A stretch of DNA of 64,000 nucleotides from Saprospiraceae bacterium (lineage in GTDB: Bacteria > Bacteroidota > Bacteroidia > Chitinophagales > Saprospiraceae). The notes below the pieces were generated by a model. The model saw only the letters and a list, made by a program, of their open reading frames with translations, was not told the DNA's origin and searched no databases. Both the position numbers and the translations under genes were made by a program. Positions 54,698-63,986 of this stretch are shown here, one piece after another. The DNA lies in the NCBI GenBank assembly GCA_030729925.1, contig JANQWK010000060.1:1-64000 (forward strand), written 5' to 3'. The stretch's first letter is position 1, and each line of letters begins with the position of its first letter.

Positions 54698-56035
54698 TTA
54701 CTTGATTAAGGTTTCTGTTTCCCGAAATACCACTCCAAACGACTCCAACTCCTTCATCACAGGTTCATAAATACTCTTTTTCACCGGGATCTGCACCCCG
54801 CTCTCCCGGATGCCCCCGGTAACGAGGTATTTCACAAAAATCCCCAGAGGCAAGCCCACCAACTTGGCCATCGCAGTATAAACAGGATTATCCCCCTCGA
54901 GTGTCATAACTGACTTTTTCAGGTATTTTTTACCCCCCAGTTTGTACTCAAATTCGTGGTACATGACAATCCAGTCGCGATCCTGTTTACCCAACTTCCA
55001 TTTATCCACAATCAGGTGCTCCAGGATAGTTGCCGGACTAGAAGGTTTCAAACCAATTTTTTTACGCTGAAACAAACCCAACCATTCCAATTGCTGCATC
55101 ACCTGACTCTCCAATTCCTCCTCCAACAAATTTGCCACCTTTTCGCGCACGTTTTTCCCTGGAGCATCTCCCACAAAAGCCTCCATCAATTCGAGATAGG
55201 TCAGTTCGGCACAATCCGTAATCGGAAAAGAATCATCTGTAAGCCCAATTTGCACCAAAGCATGCCAAGCATCACAAAAACCGGGATACCTCAGGGTTCC
55301 CCTAATGAGGTTGGGGATCCCGTCCAGGCCGTACACCTCCTTGTACAGCAGCGAATCCCTGTTGGGGTACACCTCCATTGGGCCGACGCCTGGTATATCT
55401 ATAATTCTGTGTTCCTTGAACAAGCGGTGGTAAGGCACGTATTTGTGCTTGCCGTCCTCCAGATACTGAGCCGTTCCGCGGCCTGCCAGTACCACATTGC
55501 GGGGATTCCAGCTGATCTTATAATGCCAGGGGTTTGTATCACAATCTGGAGACACCAAGCCTCCGGCAAAAGAAGAAAAAGCAGTAAGCACACCTCCTCT
55601 ATCCTTAATTTCGTCAATCACGCGCATCGCAGACATGTGATCAATCCCTGGATCCAGCCCCATTTCTCCCATGAAAACCAGATCACTGTTGCGCACCTGT
55701 TCACTCAACCGATACAATTCCTGCGAAACATAAGACGCTGTTACCAGATGTTTTTTCAATAAAATACATTCCTGGGCAACTTCGTAATGCAAAGAAGCCG
55801 GTAGCAAAGAAACCACCACGTCCGCCCGCTCAATGATGGCTTTCCGGTCATTTGGCTTGGTTGCGTCCAACCAAATAGCCCTGCCGTAAGGATGATTACC
55901 TACCTTTTCGTTGGCAAGCGCCGGATCGGCATCTGCAACCGTTACAAACCAGCCGACCTTCTCAGCGTTATCGAGCACATACTTAATCAATGCCGTAGCG
56001 GACCTTCCGGCACCAATAATCAGAATATTTTTCAT
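54698..56035 (-). CDS. Saccharopine dehydrogenase family protein (Lys9-like)
   Basis: A 445-residue NAD(P)-dependent enzyme. The Rossmann motif is GAGRSATALIKYV (7-19); GEMGLDPGIDHMSAM and the FSSFAGGLVSPDCDTNPWHYKISWNP block match saccharopine dehydrogenase (glutamate-forming). It likely acts in lysine breakdown through saccharopine. It is a different branch from the carboxyspermidine enzyme at 50887-52092. Translationally adjacent to the flippase. Confidence 0.87.
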   Translation of the reverse strand: MKNILIIGAGRSATALIKYVLDNAEKVGWFVTVADADPALANEKVGNHPYGRAIWLDATKPNDRKAIIERADVVVSLLPASLHYEVAQECILLKKHLVTASYVSQELYRLSEQVRNSDLVFMGEMGLDPGIDHMSAMRVIDEIKDRGGVLTAFSSFAGGLVSPDCDTNPWHYKISWNPRNVVLAGRGTAQYLEDGKHKYVPYHRLFKEHRIIDIPGVGPMEVYPNRDSLLYKEVYGLDGIPNLIRGTLRYPGFCDAWHALVQIGLTDDSFPITDCAELTYLELMEAFVGDAPGKNVREKVANLLEEELESQVMQQLEWLGLFQRKKIGLKPSSPATILEHLIVDKWKLGKQDRDWIVMYHEFEYKLGGKKYLKKSVMTLEGDNPVYTAMAKLVGLPLGIFVKYLVTGGIRESGVQIPVKKSIYEPVMKELESFGVVFRETETLIK

Positions 56036-56190
56036 GCAGGTTTTTTTTGGAATTTGCGACCAATATAGGGCAAAAAGCCCTTACTTTCCAGGCATTTTAA
56101 ACAATTAATGTATTGTTCAAAACAAAACAACCTGTCTTAATAATTTGAAATTCAATATATTAAAAATCAATCCTCCCGGTATTCAAAGCC

Positions 56191-56934
56191 TTAACCTCTC
56201 AACAGGCTCCGCACCTTTTCGGCATCTTCGGGGGTATCCACGCCAATAGTATCGAAGTTGGTAATCGCCATTTGGATACGCCAGCCCTGTTGCAGCCATC
56301 GCAACTGTTCCAACTGTTCGAGTTTTTCGTAAGGACTTTGAGGCAAACGGCTGATCTTCAGCAGTACTTCCCTTCGGAATCCGTACATGCCGATATGTTT
56401 ATAAAAAGTTCCCATGGTCAACCAGGCGTCTGGGTCGGCTCCCCGTACAAAGGGGATAGCCTGTCGAGAAAAATACAGCGCGAAGCCCTGGTAATCGAGG
56501 ACAACTTTTACCACATTGGGGTTTTGGAGATCGGTCGAATCTGCCAACTGCTGAGCCAGACTGCCGATCGACAAATCGGGCATTTGTTCAAACAGCTGGG
56601 CAAGGGCTGCTATCTGTTGCGGCTCGAGCAAGGGCTCATCGCCTTGTATATTAATTACCACATCTGTATCTGTAAGTTCTGTTGCCACTGCTGCGCAACG
56701 ATCTGTTCCACTTGCGAGATCGGGGGAAGTCATCGCAACCGTTCCACCGAATCTTTTTACGGCATCGGCAACACGGGTATCATCGGTAGCTACAATGAGT
56801 TCGCTAAAAACCCCGGAAGCTGCGGCCTGTTCGTACACCCGTTGAATCATAGTTTTTCCCTCCAGGTCAATCAACGGTTTACCAGGAAACCTGGAGGAGG
56901 CAAAACGTGCGGGAATGATGCCTGAAATTCTCAT
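56191..56934 (-). CDS. kdsB: 3-deoxy-manno-octulosonate cytidylyltransferase
   Basis: A 247-residue KdsB. It begins IPARFASSRFPGKPLIDLEGKTMI, with the nucleotide-binding PARxxSxRxPGKxL motif, followed by VIINIQGDEPLL-type residues (VVINIQGDEPLLEP). It activates Kdo for lipopolysaccharide core synthesis, so the organism makes Kdo-containing LPS. The upstream gene is divergent. Confidence 0.96.
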   Translation of the reverse strand: MRISGIIPARFASSRFPGKPLIDLEGKTMIQRVYEQAAASGVFSELIVATDDTRVADAVKRFGGTVAMTSPDLASGTDRCAAVATELTDTDVVINIQGDEPLLEPQQIAALAQLFEQMPDLSIGSLAQQLADSTDLQNPNVVKVVLDYQGFALYFSRQAIPFVRGADPDAWLTMGTFYKHIGMYGFRREVLLKISRLPQSPYEKLEQLEQLRWLQQGWRIQMAITNFDTIGVDTPEDAEKVRSLLRG

Positions 56935-56975
56935 TTTTACTTATTTTTAGATTTTTTAGGTAACTGACCTCCTTC

Positions 56976-57842
56976 ATGCAAGTAAATATCCATACTCTTT
57001 TGATTGCTTTGTTCTTGTTGTTTGGCCATGCCCTTCGGGGCGACACAGGCAATCACGAGCGCTATTTGTTGCCGGAAGATACTGTTTTTATTCGCATGGG
57101 ACTTTTCCAGGAACGCATTTTTCAGCATACCCTGGAGCCGGGACAAACGCTATATTCATTGGCAAAATTCTATGCCCTTTCCATGTCTGAACTTGTGTTG
57201 CTCAATCCGGGTCTGAATCCAAATGCAACAAGACCAGGGCAGCGCATTCAGGTCAGGATCCCGCTGTCTGCTATTATAACGCAAGAAAATGCTCCGAGAA
57301 ACAACAAAGCATACGTGCCGGTCTATTACCGAGTCCGGGTCGAAGATACCCTTTACAAGATTTGTCGTTTTTATTTCAATATTCCCCAAAAAAACCTGGT
57401 GCAAATCAACAAACTCGTATCAATTGACTTAAAACCAGGGCAAATGCTACACCTGGGGTGGATGAGTACAGATGGGATAAGTCCGACCATGGTAGGCAGC
57501 GAAGAAAAAGATTTGCTGGACAACATCAACGCTCCGCTAAGAAGTAGTTTCGAAAATAGTTGTGCCTATACATCCAGCGTCCTGCAAAAAGGACCGGCTC
57601 AGTGGGTAGCTCAAGGTAAGGGTTCGGAAGACCTGATTGCCCTGCACAATGAAGCCCCGCCCAATACGGTCATCATGGTGCAAAACCCCATGAACAAACG
57701 CACCATTTACGTTAGGGTCGTAGAAAAAATACCTGCTACCCGATACGATCAAAATATTGTCGTAGTACTTTCACCAATGGCCGCGCACCTGCTCAACCTG
57801 AAAAACAAAAAATCCTACGTGTACGTTACTTATTGTAAGTAA
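56976..57842 (+). CDS. Exported LysM protein with C-terminal double-psi barrel-like domain
   Basis: A 288-residue protein with a signal peptide (1-22) and two LysM modules: HTLEPGQTLYSLAKFYALSM with the PGQRIQV end, and YRVRVEDTLYKICRFYF with the PGQMLHL end. The C-terminal ~90 residues (APPNTVIMVQNPMNKRTIYVRVVEK, VVLSPMAAHLLNL) look like an RlpA-type double-psi barrel. It binds peptidoglycan in the periplasm; whether it cleaves is not shown. Precedes cysM/cbs by 38 bp. Confidence 0.85.
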   Translation: MQVNIHTLLIALFLLFGHALRGDTGNHERYLLPEDTVFIRMGLFQERIFQHTLEPGQTLYSLAKFYALSMSELVLLNPGLNPNATRPGQRIQVRIPLSAIITQENAPRNNKAYVPVYYRVRVEDTLYKICRFYFNIPQKNLVQINKLVSIDLKPGQMLHLGWMSTDGISPTMVGSEEKDLLDNINAPLRSSFENSCAYTSSVLQKGPAQWVAQGKGSEDLIALHNEAPPNTVIMVQNPMNKRTIYVRVVEKIPATRYDQNIVVVLSPMAAHLLNLKNKKSYVYVTYCK

Positions 57843-57880
57843 TTCAAATAGTCGTACTTTCGCAAGTAAAAACAACCCCC

Positions 57881-59242
57881 ATGCATTATTGTGAAACCAT
57901 CCTGGAAACCATCGGAAACACCCCTCTGGTGCGTATCAACAAAGTCATTGAAGATATTCCCGCGCTGGTGCTCATGAAAGTAGAAACCTTCAATCCAGGG
58001 CACTCCATCAAAGACCGGATGGCACTCAAAATGATTGAGGATGCAGAGGCCAGAGGCGATATTAAGGCGGGAGGAACCATCATCGAATGTACTTCCGGAA
58101 ATACAGGTATGGGACTTGCCATCGCTGCTGCTGTCAAAGGGTACAAGTGCATTTTCACCACTACAGACAAACAATCCAAAGAAAAAATAGACCTCCTCAA
58201 GGCCTTGGGCGCAGAAGTCATCGTTTGCCCGACAAATGTGACTCCAGAGGACAGCCGCTCCTATTATTCCGTTGCAGCCAGACTCAGCCAAGAGATCCCC
58301 AATTCCTACTGGTGCAATCAGTACGACAATCTTTCTAACAGACAAGCTCATTTTGAAAGTACCGGCCCTGAGATATGGGAACAAACCGACGGAAAAGTTA
58401 CCCATCTTGTCGTTGGCGTGGGTACAGGCGGTACCATCTCCGGCACAGGTATGTTTTTAAAATCCAAAAATCCTAACATAAAAATCTGGGGAATAGATAC
58501 TTATGGCTCCGTCTTTAAAAAATACCACGAAACGGGCATTTTTGACGAAAAAGAGATCTATCCTTATATCACGGAAGGCATTGGAGAGGATATTCTTCCC
58601 AAAAATGTCAACTTCGACATTATTGACTTGTTCGAAAAAGTTACGGATAAGGATGCAGCATTAATGGCACGCCGGCTCGCTCGCGAAGAAGGCATCTTGC
58701 TGGGCTATTCGGCGGGTTCTGCTATGGCTGGATTGCTGCAGCTCAAAGACAAACTGACCCCGGACGACGTTGTGGTGGTGGTTATACACGATCACGGAAG
58801 CCGCTATATCGGCAAAATCTACAACGACGACTGGATGCGGGAGCGTGGATTCTTGAAGGATATGCCAACCATAAAGGACATCATTGGTCGAAGGGGGAAA
58901 GTTCCCTTCATCAGCGTAGGGGTAAGTGAAAAGGTTCGACATGCCTTTGAATTGATGAAAGATCACGACATTTCCCAGATGCCGGTAGTAGATGAATCGG
59001 GCACTATTGTGGGTTCCCTGACTGAAATTGCCGTTTTGTCTTACTTGCTCGAAAATCCTTTGAATCACACCGAAAAGCAGGTGCGTCATATCATGGGAGA
59101 GCCCTTTCCCATCGTAACAGAAGACATGGAGCTAGGGCAGCTACGCCATTACATCAACAAAAAAATACCCGCCATACTGGCTAAAGACAGAAGTGGGCAA
59201 CTACACATCATCACCAAGTACGATATCATCCAAACCGTGTAA
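57881..59242 (+). CDS. Cystathionine beta-synthase with CBS-domain pair
   Basis: A 453-residue PLP enzyme of the cysteine synthase family. The PLP Lys44 lies in GHSIKDRMA; the glycine loop is SGNTGMGLAIA and the phosphate loop GTGGTISGTG. A C-terminal pair of CBS domains (about 335-450) follows. There is no N-terminal haem domain as in mammalian enzymes. It condenses serine and homocysteine, or makes cysteine by a related route. A TACTTTCG (57855-57862) close to TAnnTTTG may be the -7 box. Confidence 0.9.
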   Translation: MHYCETILETIGNTPLVRINKVIEDIPALVLMKVETFNPGHSIKDRMALKMIEDAEARGDIKAGGTIIECTSGNTGMGLAIAAAVKGYKCIFTTTDKQSKEKIDLLKALGAEVIVCPTNVTPEDSRSYYSVAARLSQEIPNSYWCNQYDNLSNRQAHFESTGPEIWEQTDGKVTHLVVGVGTGGTISGTGMFLKSKNPNIKIWGIDTYGSVFKKYHETGIFDEKEIYPYITEGIGEDILPKNVNFDIIDLFEKVTDKDAALMARRLAREEGILLGYSAGSAMAGLLQLKDKLTPDDVVVVVIHDHGSRYIGKIYNDDWMRERGFLKDMPTIKDIIGRRGKVPFISVGVSEKVRHAFELMKDHDISQMPVVDESGTIVGSLTEIAVLSYLLENPLNHTEKQVRHIMGEPFPIVTEDMELGQLRHYINKKIPAILAKDRSGQLHIITKYDIIQTV

Positions 59243-59294
59243 GGGTAAAATAAGTGTGCTGCTCTGGCGTTATCCCAGATAATACAACCTGCCG

Positions 59295-60347
59295 ATGAAA
59301 TACCGTTTTACGCTGCTTATTTGTTGTTTTGCCAGTCTGAGTCTGTGGAGCCAGGATCAGCATTTCTCCCAGTTTTTTGCCTCCCCGCTCACCCTTAACC
59401 CTGCGCTGACCGGTGCTTTTGATGGCAAATACCGGCTGGCAACCATTTATCGCGATCAATGGGGCAATATTACAGATGTACCCTTTCGCACCTTCGGATC
59501 GGCTATTGACCTGCGTTTTCCCGTCACGCTCGGAGAGCGTTCGGGTAGCGATGCATTTGGTGGGGGCATCCAGTTTTTTAGCGACAAGGTTCCTTCTTTT
59601 GATTTTTCGACTACCCAAATGCAATTGTCCCTTGCGTATCACAAAGCCTTGAGCCGAAGCAATGATCAATTCCTGAGTGTAGGTTTTCAGGCCGGTATTG
59701 TTCAGAAAAACCTGAACTACGAAAACCTGAATTTTGACGATCAATTCAATGGCACGAATGCTTTTGCAGAACCTACAGAGGAGGTGCTGCCCGGTAATAA
59801 TTTTTCTTATCTCGATTTTGCGGCGGGTATCAATTACACGTATGCCCCTGCGGGAAAACCGGGGATATTTGCGGGTGTGGCCATCAGTCACTTTTCCCAA
59901 CCCCAGCTGAGTTTTTTTTACGACAAGCGCAACACCACCCAGCGAGGATTTGACGAGTTGCACATCAAATATACCGCATACCTGAGTGGCCAGGTGCCCA
60001 TTGGCGAGCGTGTAGCTATCCATCCACGGGCGATGGCGCATCTTCAGGGGCCACACGTAGCGGCTCACGTCGGGACTAATTTCCGCTTTTTGCTGGACGG
60101 ATCCAAAGGTACGGCTATTCATCTGGGAGCCTGGGGAAGATCTGTTCGGGATGAAGCCTGGCGGGTAGGGTTAGAGTCTGTCGTAGGCATGCTTGGACTG
60201 GAATTCTCCAACGTCCTTCTGGGGTTAAGCTACGATGCCAATGTCAACCCATTGGTGTTCAACGGACGACAACAATCGGCTTTCGAAATATCACTGGCCT
60301 ACCTGGGGAGCTTTGTCAACGAATCGGTGCTATGTCCGCGTTTTTGA
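59295..60347 (+). CDS. PorP/SprF-type outer-membrane protein (T9SS-associated)
   Basis: A 350-residue PorP/SprF family barrel protein. Signal 1-20; the family start DQHFSQFFASPLTLNPALTGAFDGKYRLATIYRDQW is diagnostic. The last strands run SAFEISLAYLGSF. PorP-like proteins assist the T9SS or anchor secreted adhesins such as SprB-like proteins. No partner adhesin is adjacent here, so a solitary copy is notable given the large T9SS-exported proteins at 15-22 kb. Confidence 0.93.
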   Translation: MKYRFTLLICCFASLSLWSQDQHFSQFFASPLTLNPALTGAFDGKYRLATIYRDQWGNITDVPFRTFGSAIDLRFPVTLGERSGSDAFGGGIQFFSDKVPSFDFSTTQMQLSLAYHKALSRSNDQFLSVGFQAGIVQKNLNYENLNFDDQFNGTNAFAEPTEEVLPGNNFSYLDFAAGINYTYAPAGKPGIFAGVAISHFSQPQLSFFYDKRNTTQRGFDELHIKYTAYLSGQVPIGERVAIHPRAMAHLQGPHVAAHVGTNFRFLLDGSKGTAIHLGAWGRSVRDEAWRVGLESVVGMLGLEFSNVLLGLSYDANVNPLVFNGRQQSAFEISLAYLGSFVNESVLCPRF

Positions 60348-60373
60348 CAAGTGGCAGGCCAGTGTAAGCGCAC

Positions 60374-61540
60374 TTACAATTCTATATTTTCCACGATTTC
60401 CAAGCCATATCCGATCAGGCCGATCCTTTTTTTCGGGCTACTTGTGATCAGGCGAATTTTCTGTACCCCTAGATCATTCAAGATCTGTGCACCGACCCCA
60501 TAATCTCTCGGATCCATTTCGAGCTGTTTGTGGAGATCGGGTTTTTCACCTCGGGACAATTTGTCTTTGATGGTTTGAATCTGGTTAAGCACGTTCATTT
60601 CCTTTTCTGCGTGTCGCATAAACACCGCCACGCCACTGCCTTGTTCCGCTATGAATGATAGTGCTTGATGCCCCGGAATTCCGCAGCCATCAATCAGGAT
60701 GCTGAGGATTTCGGTAATTTCGGTCTCTGAATGCATCCGAACCAGTACAGGGTCATCATTTTCCCAGGATCCGAATTTAATGGCGATGTGTACATCATCG
60801 GTAGTCAGTTGCCGGAAGGCAAAAATTTCTGCCTGTCCGAAAGACGTTTCCAGCTCGAAGGCGGTTTCCAGCTTGATTAGTCGCTCATTGCGCATCCGAT
60901 ACGCTACCAGATCCTTGATAGCCACTATTTTCAACCCAAATTTGCGCGCAATTTCCAGCAACTGAGGAAGCCTTGCCATACTGCCATCCTCGTTGAGGAT
61001 TTCCACCAACACACCAACCGGGGGGTAGCCTGCCAAACGAGCCAGGTCTATACTCGCCTCGGTGTGACCTGTTCGGCGCAGCACACCACCTGTTTTGGCG
61101 CGCAGCGGAAAAATATGCCCTGGTCTGGCATAATCGGAAGGTTTGGTTTCTGGATCAATAAGTGCCCGGATCCCTGTAGCGCGATCGTAAGCAGAAATCC
61201 CTGTTGTACACCCCTTTCCGATAAGGTCAATAGAAACCGTAAACGCCGTTTCGTGCAACGCAGTATTGGAAGACACCATAAGGGGCAGCTCCAGGGCATC
61301 GGCACGCTTCTCATCAATAGGCGTACAGATTAGTCCTCTGCCGTGAGTAGCCATAAAATTGATAATTTCAGGAGTCACACTGGCTGCAGCACAAATAAAA
61401 TCCCCCTCATTTTCCCGGTCTTCATCGTCCACAACAATGATCACTTCGCCATTGCGAATTGCCTCGATTGCCTCCTCAATACTATTGAGTTGGGTGCTGG
61501 TCGCGCCGGGTTGGCTTCCAGACGTTTGATTTGATTCCAT
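60374..61540 (-). CDS. ribB: RibBA-type protein with degenerate GTP cyclohydrolase II half
   Basis: A 388-residue protein. Residues 1-220 are an intact 3,4-dihydroxy-2-butanone-4-phosphate synthase: DDEDRENEGD (38-47), RPGHIFPLRA (139-148), RRTGHTEA (155-162). The C-terminal half is homologous to GTP cyclohydrolase II, but two of three zinc Cys are replaced (Thr273 and Asp284 by alignment; Cys286 retained), and the QEGRxIGL catalytic loop reads AEKEMNVL. So the second half is probably inactive. The start overlaps the upstream glycosyltransferase gene by 59 bp; no closer in-frame start exists. Confidence 0.9.
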   Translation of the reverse strand: MESNQTSGSQPGATSTQLNSIEEAIEAIRNGEVIIVVDDEDRENEGDFICAAASVTPEIINFMATHGRGLICTPIDEKRADALELPLMVSSNTALHETAFTVSIDLIGKGCTTGISAYDRATGIRALIDPETKPSDYARPGHIFPLRAKTGGVLRRTGHTEASIDLARLAGYPPVGVLVEILNEDGSMARLPQLLEIARKFGLKIVAIKDLVAYRMRNERLIKLETAFELETSFGQAEIFAFRQLTTDDVHIAIKFGSWENDDPVLVRMHSETEITEILSILIDGCGIPGHQALSFIAEQGSGVAVFMRHAEKEMNVLNQIQTIKDKLSRGEKPDLHKQLEMDPRDYGVGAQILNDLGVQKIRLITSSPKKRIGLIGYGLEIVENIEL

Positions 61541-62696
61541 AGAGATATTTTAAAAAACCTTTCAACAATGCCAAATGCATCCATAAAAAATAGTGCATAT
61601 CTGCAAGCAATTTCAGGTGCCAGCCAAAATACCGAAGTATCCTATGCAGCAACGGGATGCCAAAAAAAACAAACAGACCGAAGAAAAACAACCCTTGGTA
61701 AAAGTTGTTGCTCCCTGTACCCATTAAAATTGTCCCCAAAAGCATCCCAGCCAGCCAAAATGGCCCTAGCCAGCGTAGGATTTTATGAGAGAGTAATACA
61801 AATGCGCGGGTAGTAATTGGGGGCCACCACAAGTCTTTAAAGAAAAACATATTTTGAAAGTTCCCAGCGGATATCCTTGCTTTTCGGCGAAATTCTTCCC
61901 CCAGCTCATGGGATACCCCTTCTCGGCAGACGGCCTCCAGGTCACTGATTGCACCCGCTCCCTGGCGCAGGACTTGCATACACAGAAAAAAGTCATCTAC
62001 CAGGAAATTGGAGGGGACACGGGTAAACAAACCGGCGCGTATGGCGAAAAATCCACCGAAAGGCCCCATCATCAGTTGCCAGAGCCGACCTTCCAAATAT
62101 TTAGTCCATACTTCGGAGGTGATATAGGTGTTTTCCGACCTGGATATCCCTGCCTTCCGCATTCCCGTATGAACCAAATGAGCATCTACAAGACCTATCC
62201 GGGAATCGCCAAAATGCCTTGCCAAGCGAGAGATGGTTTCGGGTTCGGGCATCACGCTGGCATCGGTCAGGATAAAAATATGGTCTGCTCCTCGACCTCG
62301 CCGCCGGATAGCCATATCGGCCAGGCGGTCAATCATACCCGGCTTACCCATTCTCCCTTCCGACAAATAAATATGTCGGTTGGAATCACCAGCCGACCAT
62401 TCCTGTAAGATTGCGTTAGACTGGTCGGTAGATGCATCCGAACCAATGTATATGTCCAAGAATTCTCCACTGTAATCCTGCGCCTCGAGTGCTAACAATT
62501 TTTGGGGCAACACCAGCGCCTCATTATACACCGACATCAATACCGACACCCTCGGCATATCATCTTGTGAAGGGCTTTCCTGGAGTCGGGATTTTCGGTG
62601 TTTGTAAAGCTGCTGCAGCAAAAAAGGATACAGCGCATAAGTGTAGCACATTAAAAGGGCAGCCAACGAAAATAAAAAGAAGCCGACATTATCCAT
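61482..62696 (-). CDS. Glycosyltransferase family 2, membrane-bound
   Basis: A 404-residue GT2. An N-terminal helix (5-25) precedes the GT-A domain with SVLMSVYNEALVLPQKL, an SDASTDQS nucleotide-binding region, a DASVMPEP DxD-like site and a FLVDDFFLCMQ acceptor loop. Three C-terminal hydrophobic helices follow. It likely adds sugars to an extracellular or lipid-linked glycan. Overlaps the GT4 gene by eight bases and ribB by 59. Confidence 0.86.
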   Translation of the reverse strand: MDNVGFFLFSLAALLMCYTYALYPFLLQQLYKHRKSRLQESPSQDDMPRVSVLMSVYNEALVLPQKLLALEAQDYSGEFLDIYIGSDASTDQSNAILQEWSAGDSNRHIYLSEGRMGKPGMIDRLADMAIRRRGRGADHIFILTDASVMPEPETISRLARHFGDSRIGLVDAHLVHTGMRKAGISRSENTYITSEVWTKYLEGRLWQLMMGPFGGFFAIRAGLFTRVPSNFLVDDFFLCMQVLRQGAGAISDLEAVCREGVSHELGEEFRRKARISAGNFQNMFFFKDLWWPPITTRAFVLLSHKILRWLGPFWLAGMLLGTILMGTGSNNFYQGLFFFGLFVFFGIPLLHRILRYFGWHLKLLADMHYFLWMHLALLKGFLKYLYGIKSNVWKPTRRDQHPTQ

Positions 62697-63924
62697 GTAC
62701 CTGGGGCATTTGCGGGGTTAAGCGACCCTCCAGCCATGAACGATAGGCATCCAAGAGCGATTTGGCTATTGCATCGGCCCTAAAGTGATCCAGTACCAGG
62801 GATCTGCCCGCTTGGCCAATTTGTACCGCCCGTTGGGGATCCCGCAGGAGTCTTTCTAGTTGTACGACAAACTCCTCGGCCGTTGAAGCCAGACAAACAG
62901 ACACCCCATCCTGCCCTGGAATCCCCTCCAATCCCAGTGGAGTGGTCACCACCGTTCGTCCAAGTGCCATGGCTTCAATAATTTTAGCACGCATTCCACT
63001 GCCTGAAAAAAGCGGTACAACCATTACCGCATACTGGTTCATGTATTCAATTGCGTCCGGTACTTCTCCATGCACGCGGATCCCTTTTCCCGACAGGGAG
63101 AACATCCACTCTGGCATATTTCTGCCTGCCAGATGAAGGACAGCTCCGTGATGTCTTTGCCAAAAGATCGGCCAGACCGCTGACACAAACCACTGGATCC
63201 CCTCCAGGTTGGGAAGCCAGTCCAGTGATCCCAAAAAATAAACTGAAAACGTGTCACGCTTTTGTGGTGCCGGTAGGTATTCACCCGGATCTATCCCAAT
63301 CGGACAAAGGCAATGTTTGCCCTCGTACCCCAATGACACAAACTGTTCGAAATCCTGGCTGGAAATGGGAACCAAAAAATCTGTCGCCTGCAAACAGGCA
63401 ACTTCATACGCCTTGAGCTTTTTTGTCAAATAACGAATATACCAACGCTTAAGTCCAGGCTTGGTTCTGGCAGCAATCCGTTCCCAGATTTGGAACTCTA
63501 AGTTATGTGTTCGCAAGGCTACTTCGGCGGATGAATACTGTCTAATTATCGGGGCATAACCAGCAAGATGCACCCCTTCGATTTGTACAAGGTCAAATTC
63601 CTCCTGCTCCAATAATTTTCTTAGTGCGGTGGACACTTTTTCCGACTGGAAGCGTTCGACATGGTATGATTTTTTGGAAAACAAATTGAGCAGAGCACCT
63701 GTCCAGGTAACCCTGGTATCTAAGGTCACACTGGTAATGCTGGAGTAAGGATTATAGGCAGAAGGAAGCTCAGCAGGATCAAAAAAATGTTTGAGGGTAT
63801 TGACGCAAAAGAGATGTATTTCGGCGCCGGCGGCAGACAACCCCTTTGCCATATTGTAGATGGCAACGGACTCCCCGTCTTTGAGGGGATAAGGAAATTT
63901 TTTGCAGAGCTGTAAAATCTTCAT
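62689..63924 (-). CDS. Glycosyltransferase family 4
   Basis: From the ATG at 63924, 411 residues. GT-B fold: N-terminal MKILQLCKKFPYPLKDGESVAIYNMAKGLSAAG; C-terminal nucleotide-sugar site with VVPLFSGSGMRAKIIEAMALGRTVVTT, the EX7E region. The open frame extends 21 codons into the terminator, so the ATG at 63924 is chosen. First gene of the GT4-GT2-ribB operon. Confidence 0.87.
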   Translation of the reverse strand: MKILQLCKKFPYPLKDGESVAIYNMAKGLSAAGAEIHLFCVNTLKHFFDPAELPSAYNPYSSITSVTLDTRVTWTGALLNLFSKKSYHVERFQSEKVSTALRKLLEQEEFDLVQIEGVHLAGYAPIIRQYSSAEVALRTHNLEFQIWERIAARTKPGLKRWYIRYLTKKLKAYEVACLQATDFLVPISSQDFEQFVSLGYEGKHCLCPIGIDPGEYLPAPQKRDTFSVYFLGSLDWLPNLEGIQWFVSAVWPIFWQRHHGAVLHLAGRNMPEWMFSLSGKGIRVHGEVPDAIEYMNQYAVMVVPLFSGSGMRAKIIEAMALGRTVVTTPLGLEGIPGQDGVSVCLASTAEEFVVQLERLLRDPQRAVQIGQAGRSLVLDHFRADAIAKSLLDAYRSWLEGRLTPQMPQVHG

Positions 63925-63940
63925 ACCTAAAACGCTTGCC

Positions 63941-63948
63941 CAAAAGTA
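63941..63948 (-). promoter_or_regulatory. Candidate -7 box of the GT4-GT2-ribB operon
   Basis: Minus strand TACTTTTG fits TAnnTTTG, 17 bp before the GT4 ATG. It sits right after a terminator hairpin of the gene off the right edge. No -33 match is convincing. Confidence 0.4.
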
Positions 63949-63950
63949 CC

Positions 63951-63986
63951 AAAAAATTTGCCCCTTAGGGTAAAACCCAAGGGGCA
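63951..63986 (-). terminator. Rho-independent terminator of a gene beyond the right edge
   Basis: The stem ATTTGCCCCTT pairs with AAGGGGCAAAT, extended by AGGG/CCC with one bulged A and a TAAAA loop (about 63957-63986). On the minus strand it ends in a six-T run (plus AAAAAA, 63951-63956), the normal orientation for a minus-strand gene entering from the right. No other part of that gene is visible. Confidence 0.75.

Noticed and set aside
60363-60378. Small hairpin TGTAAG-CGCA-CTTACA between porP and ribB
   Set aside because: The stem is only six bases, overlaps the ribB stop codon and has no T-run in either direction; too weak to call a terminator.
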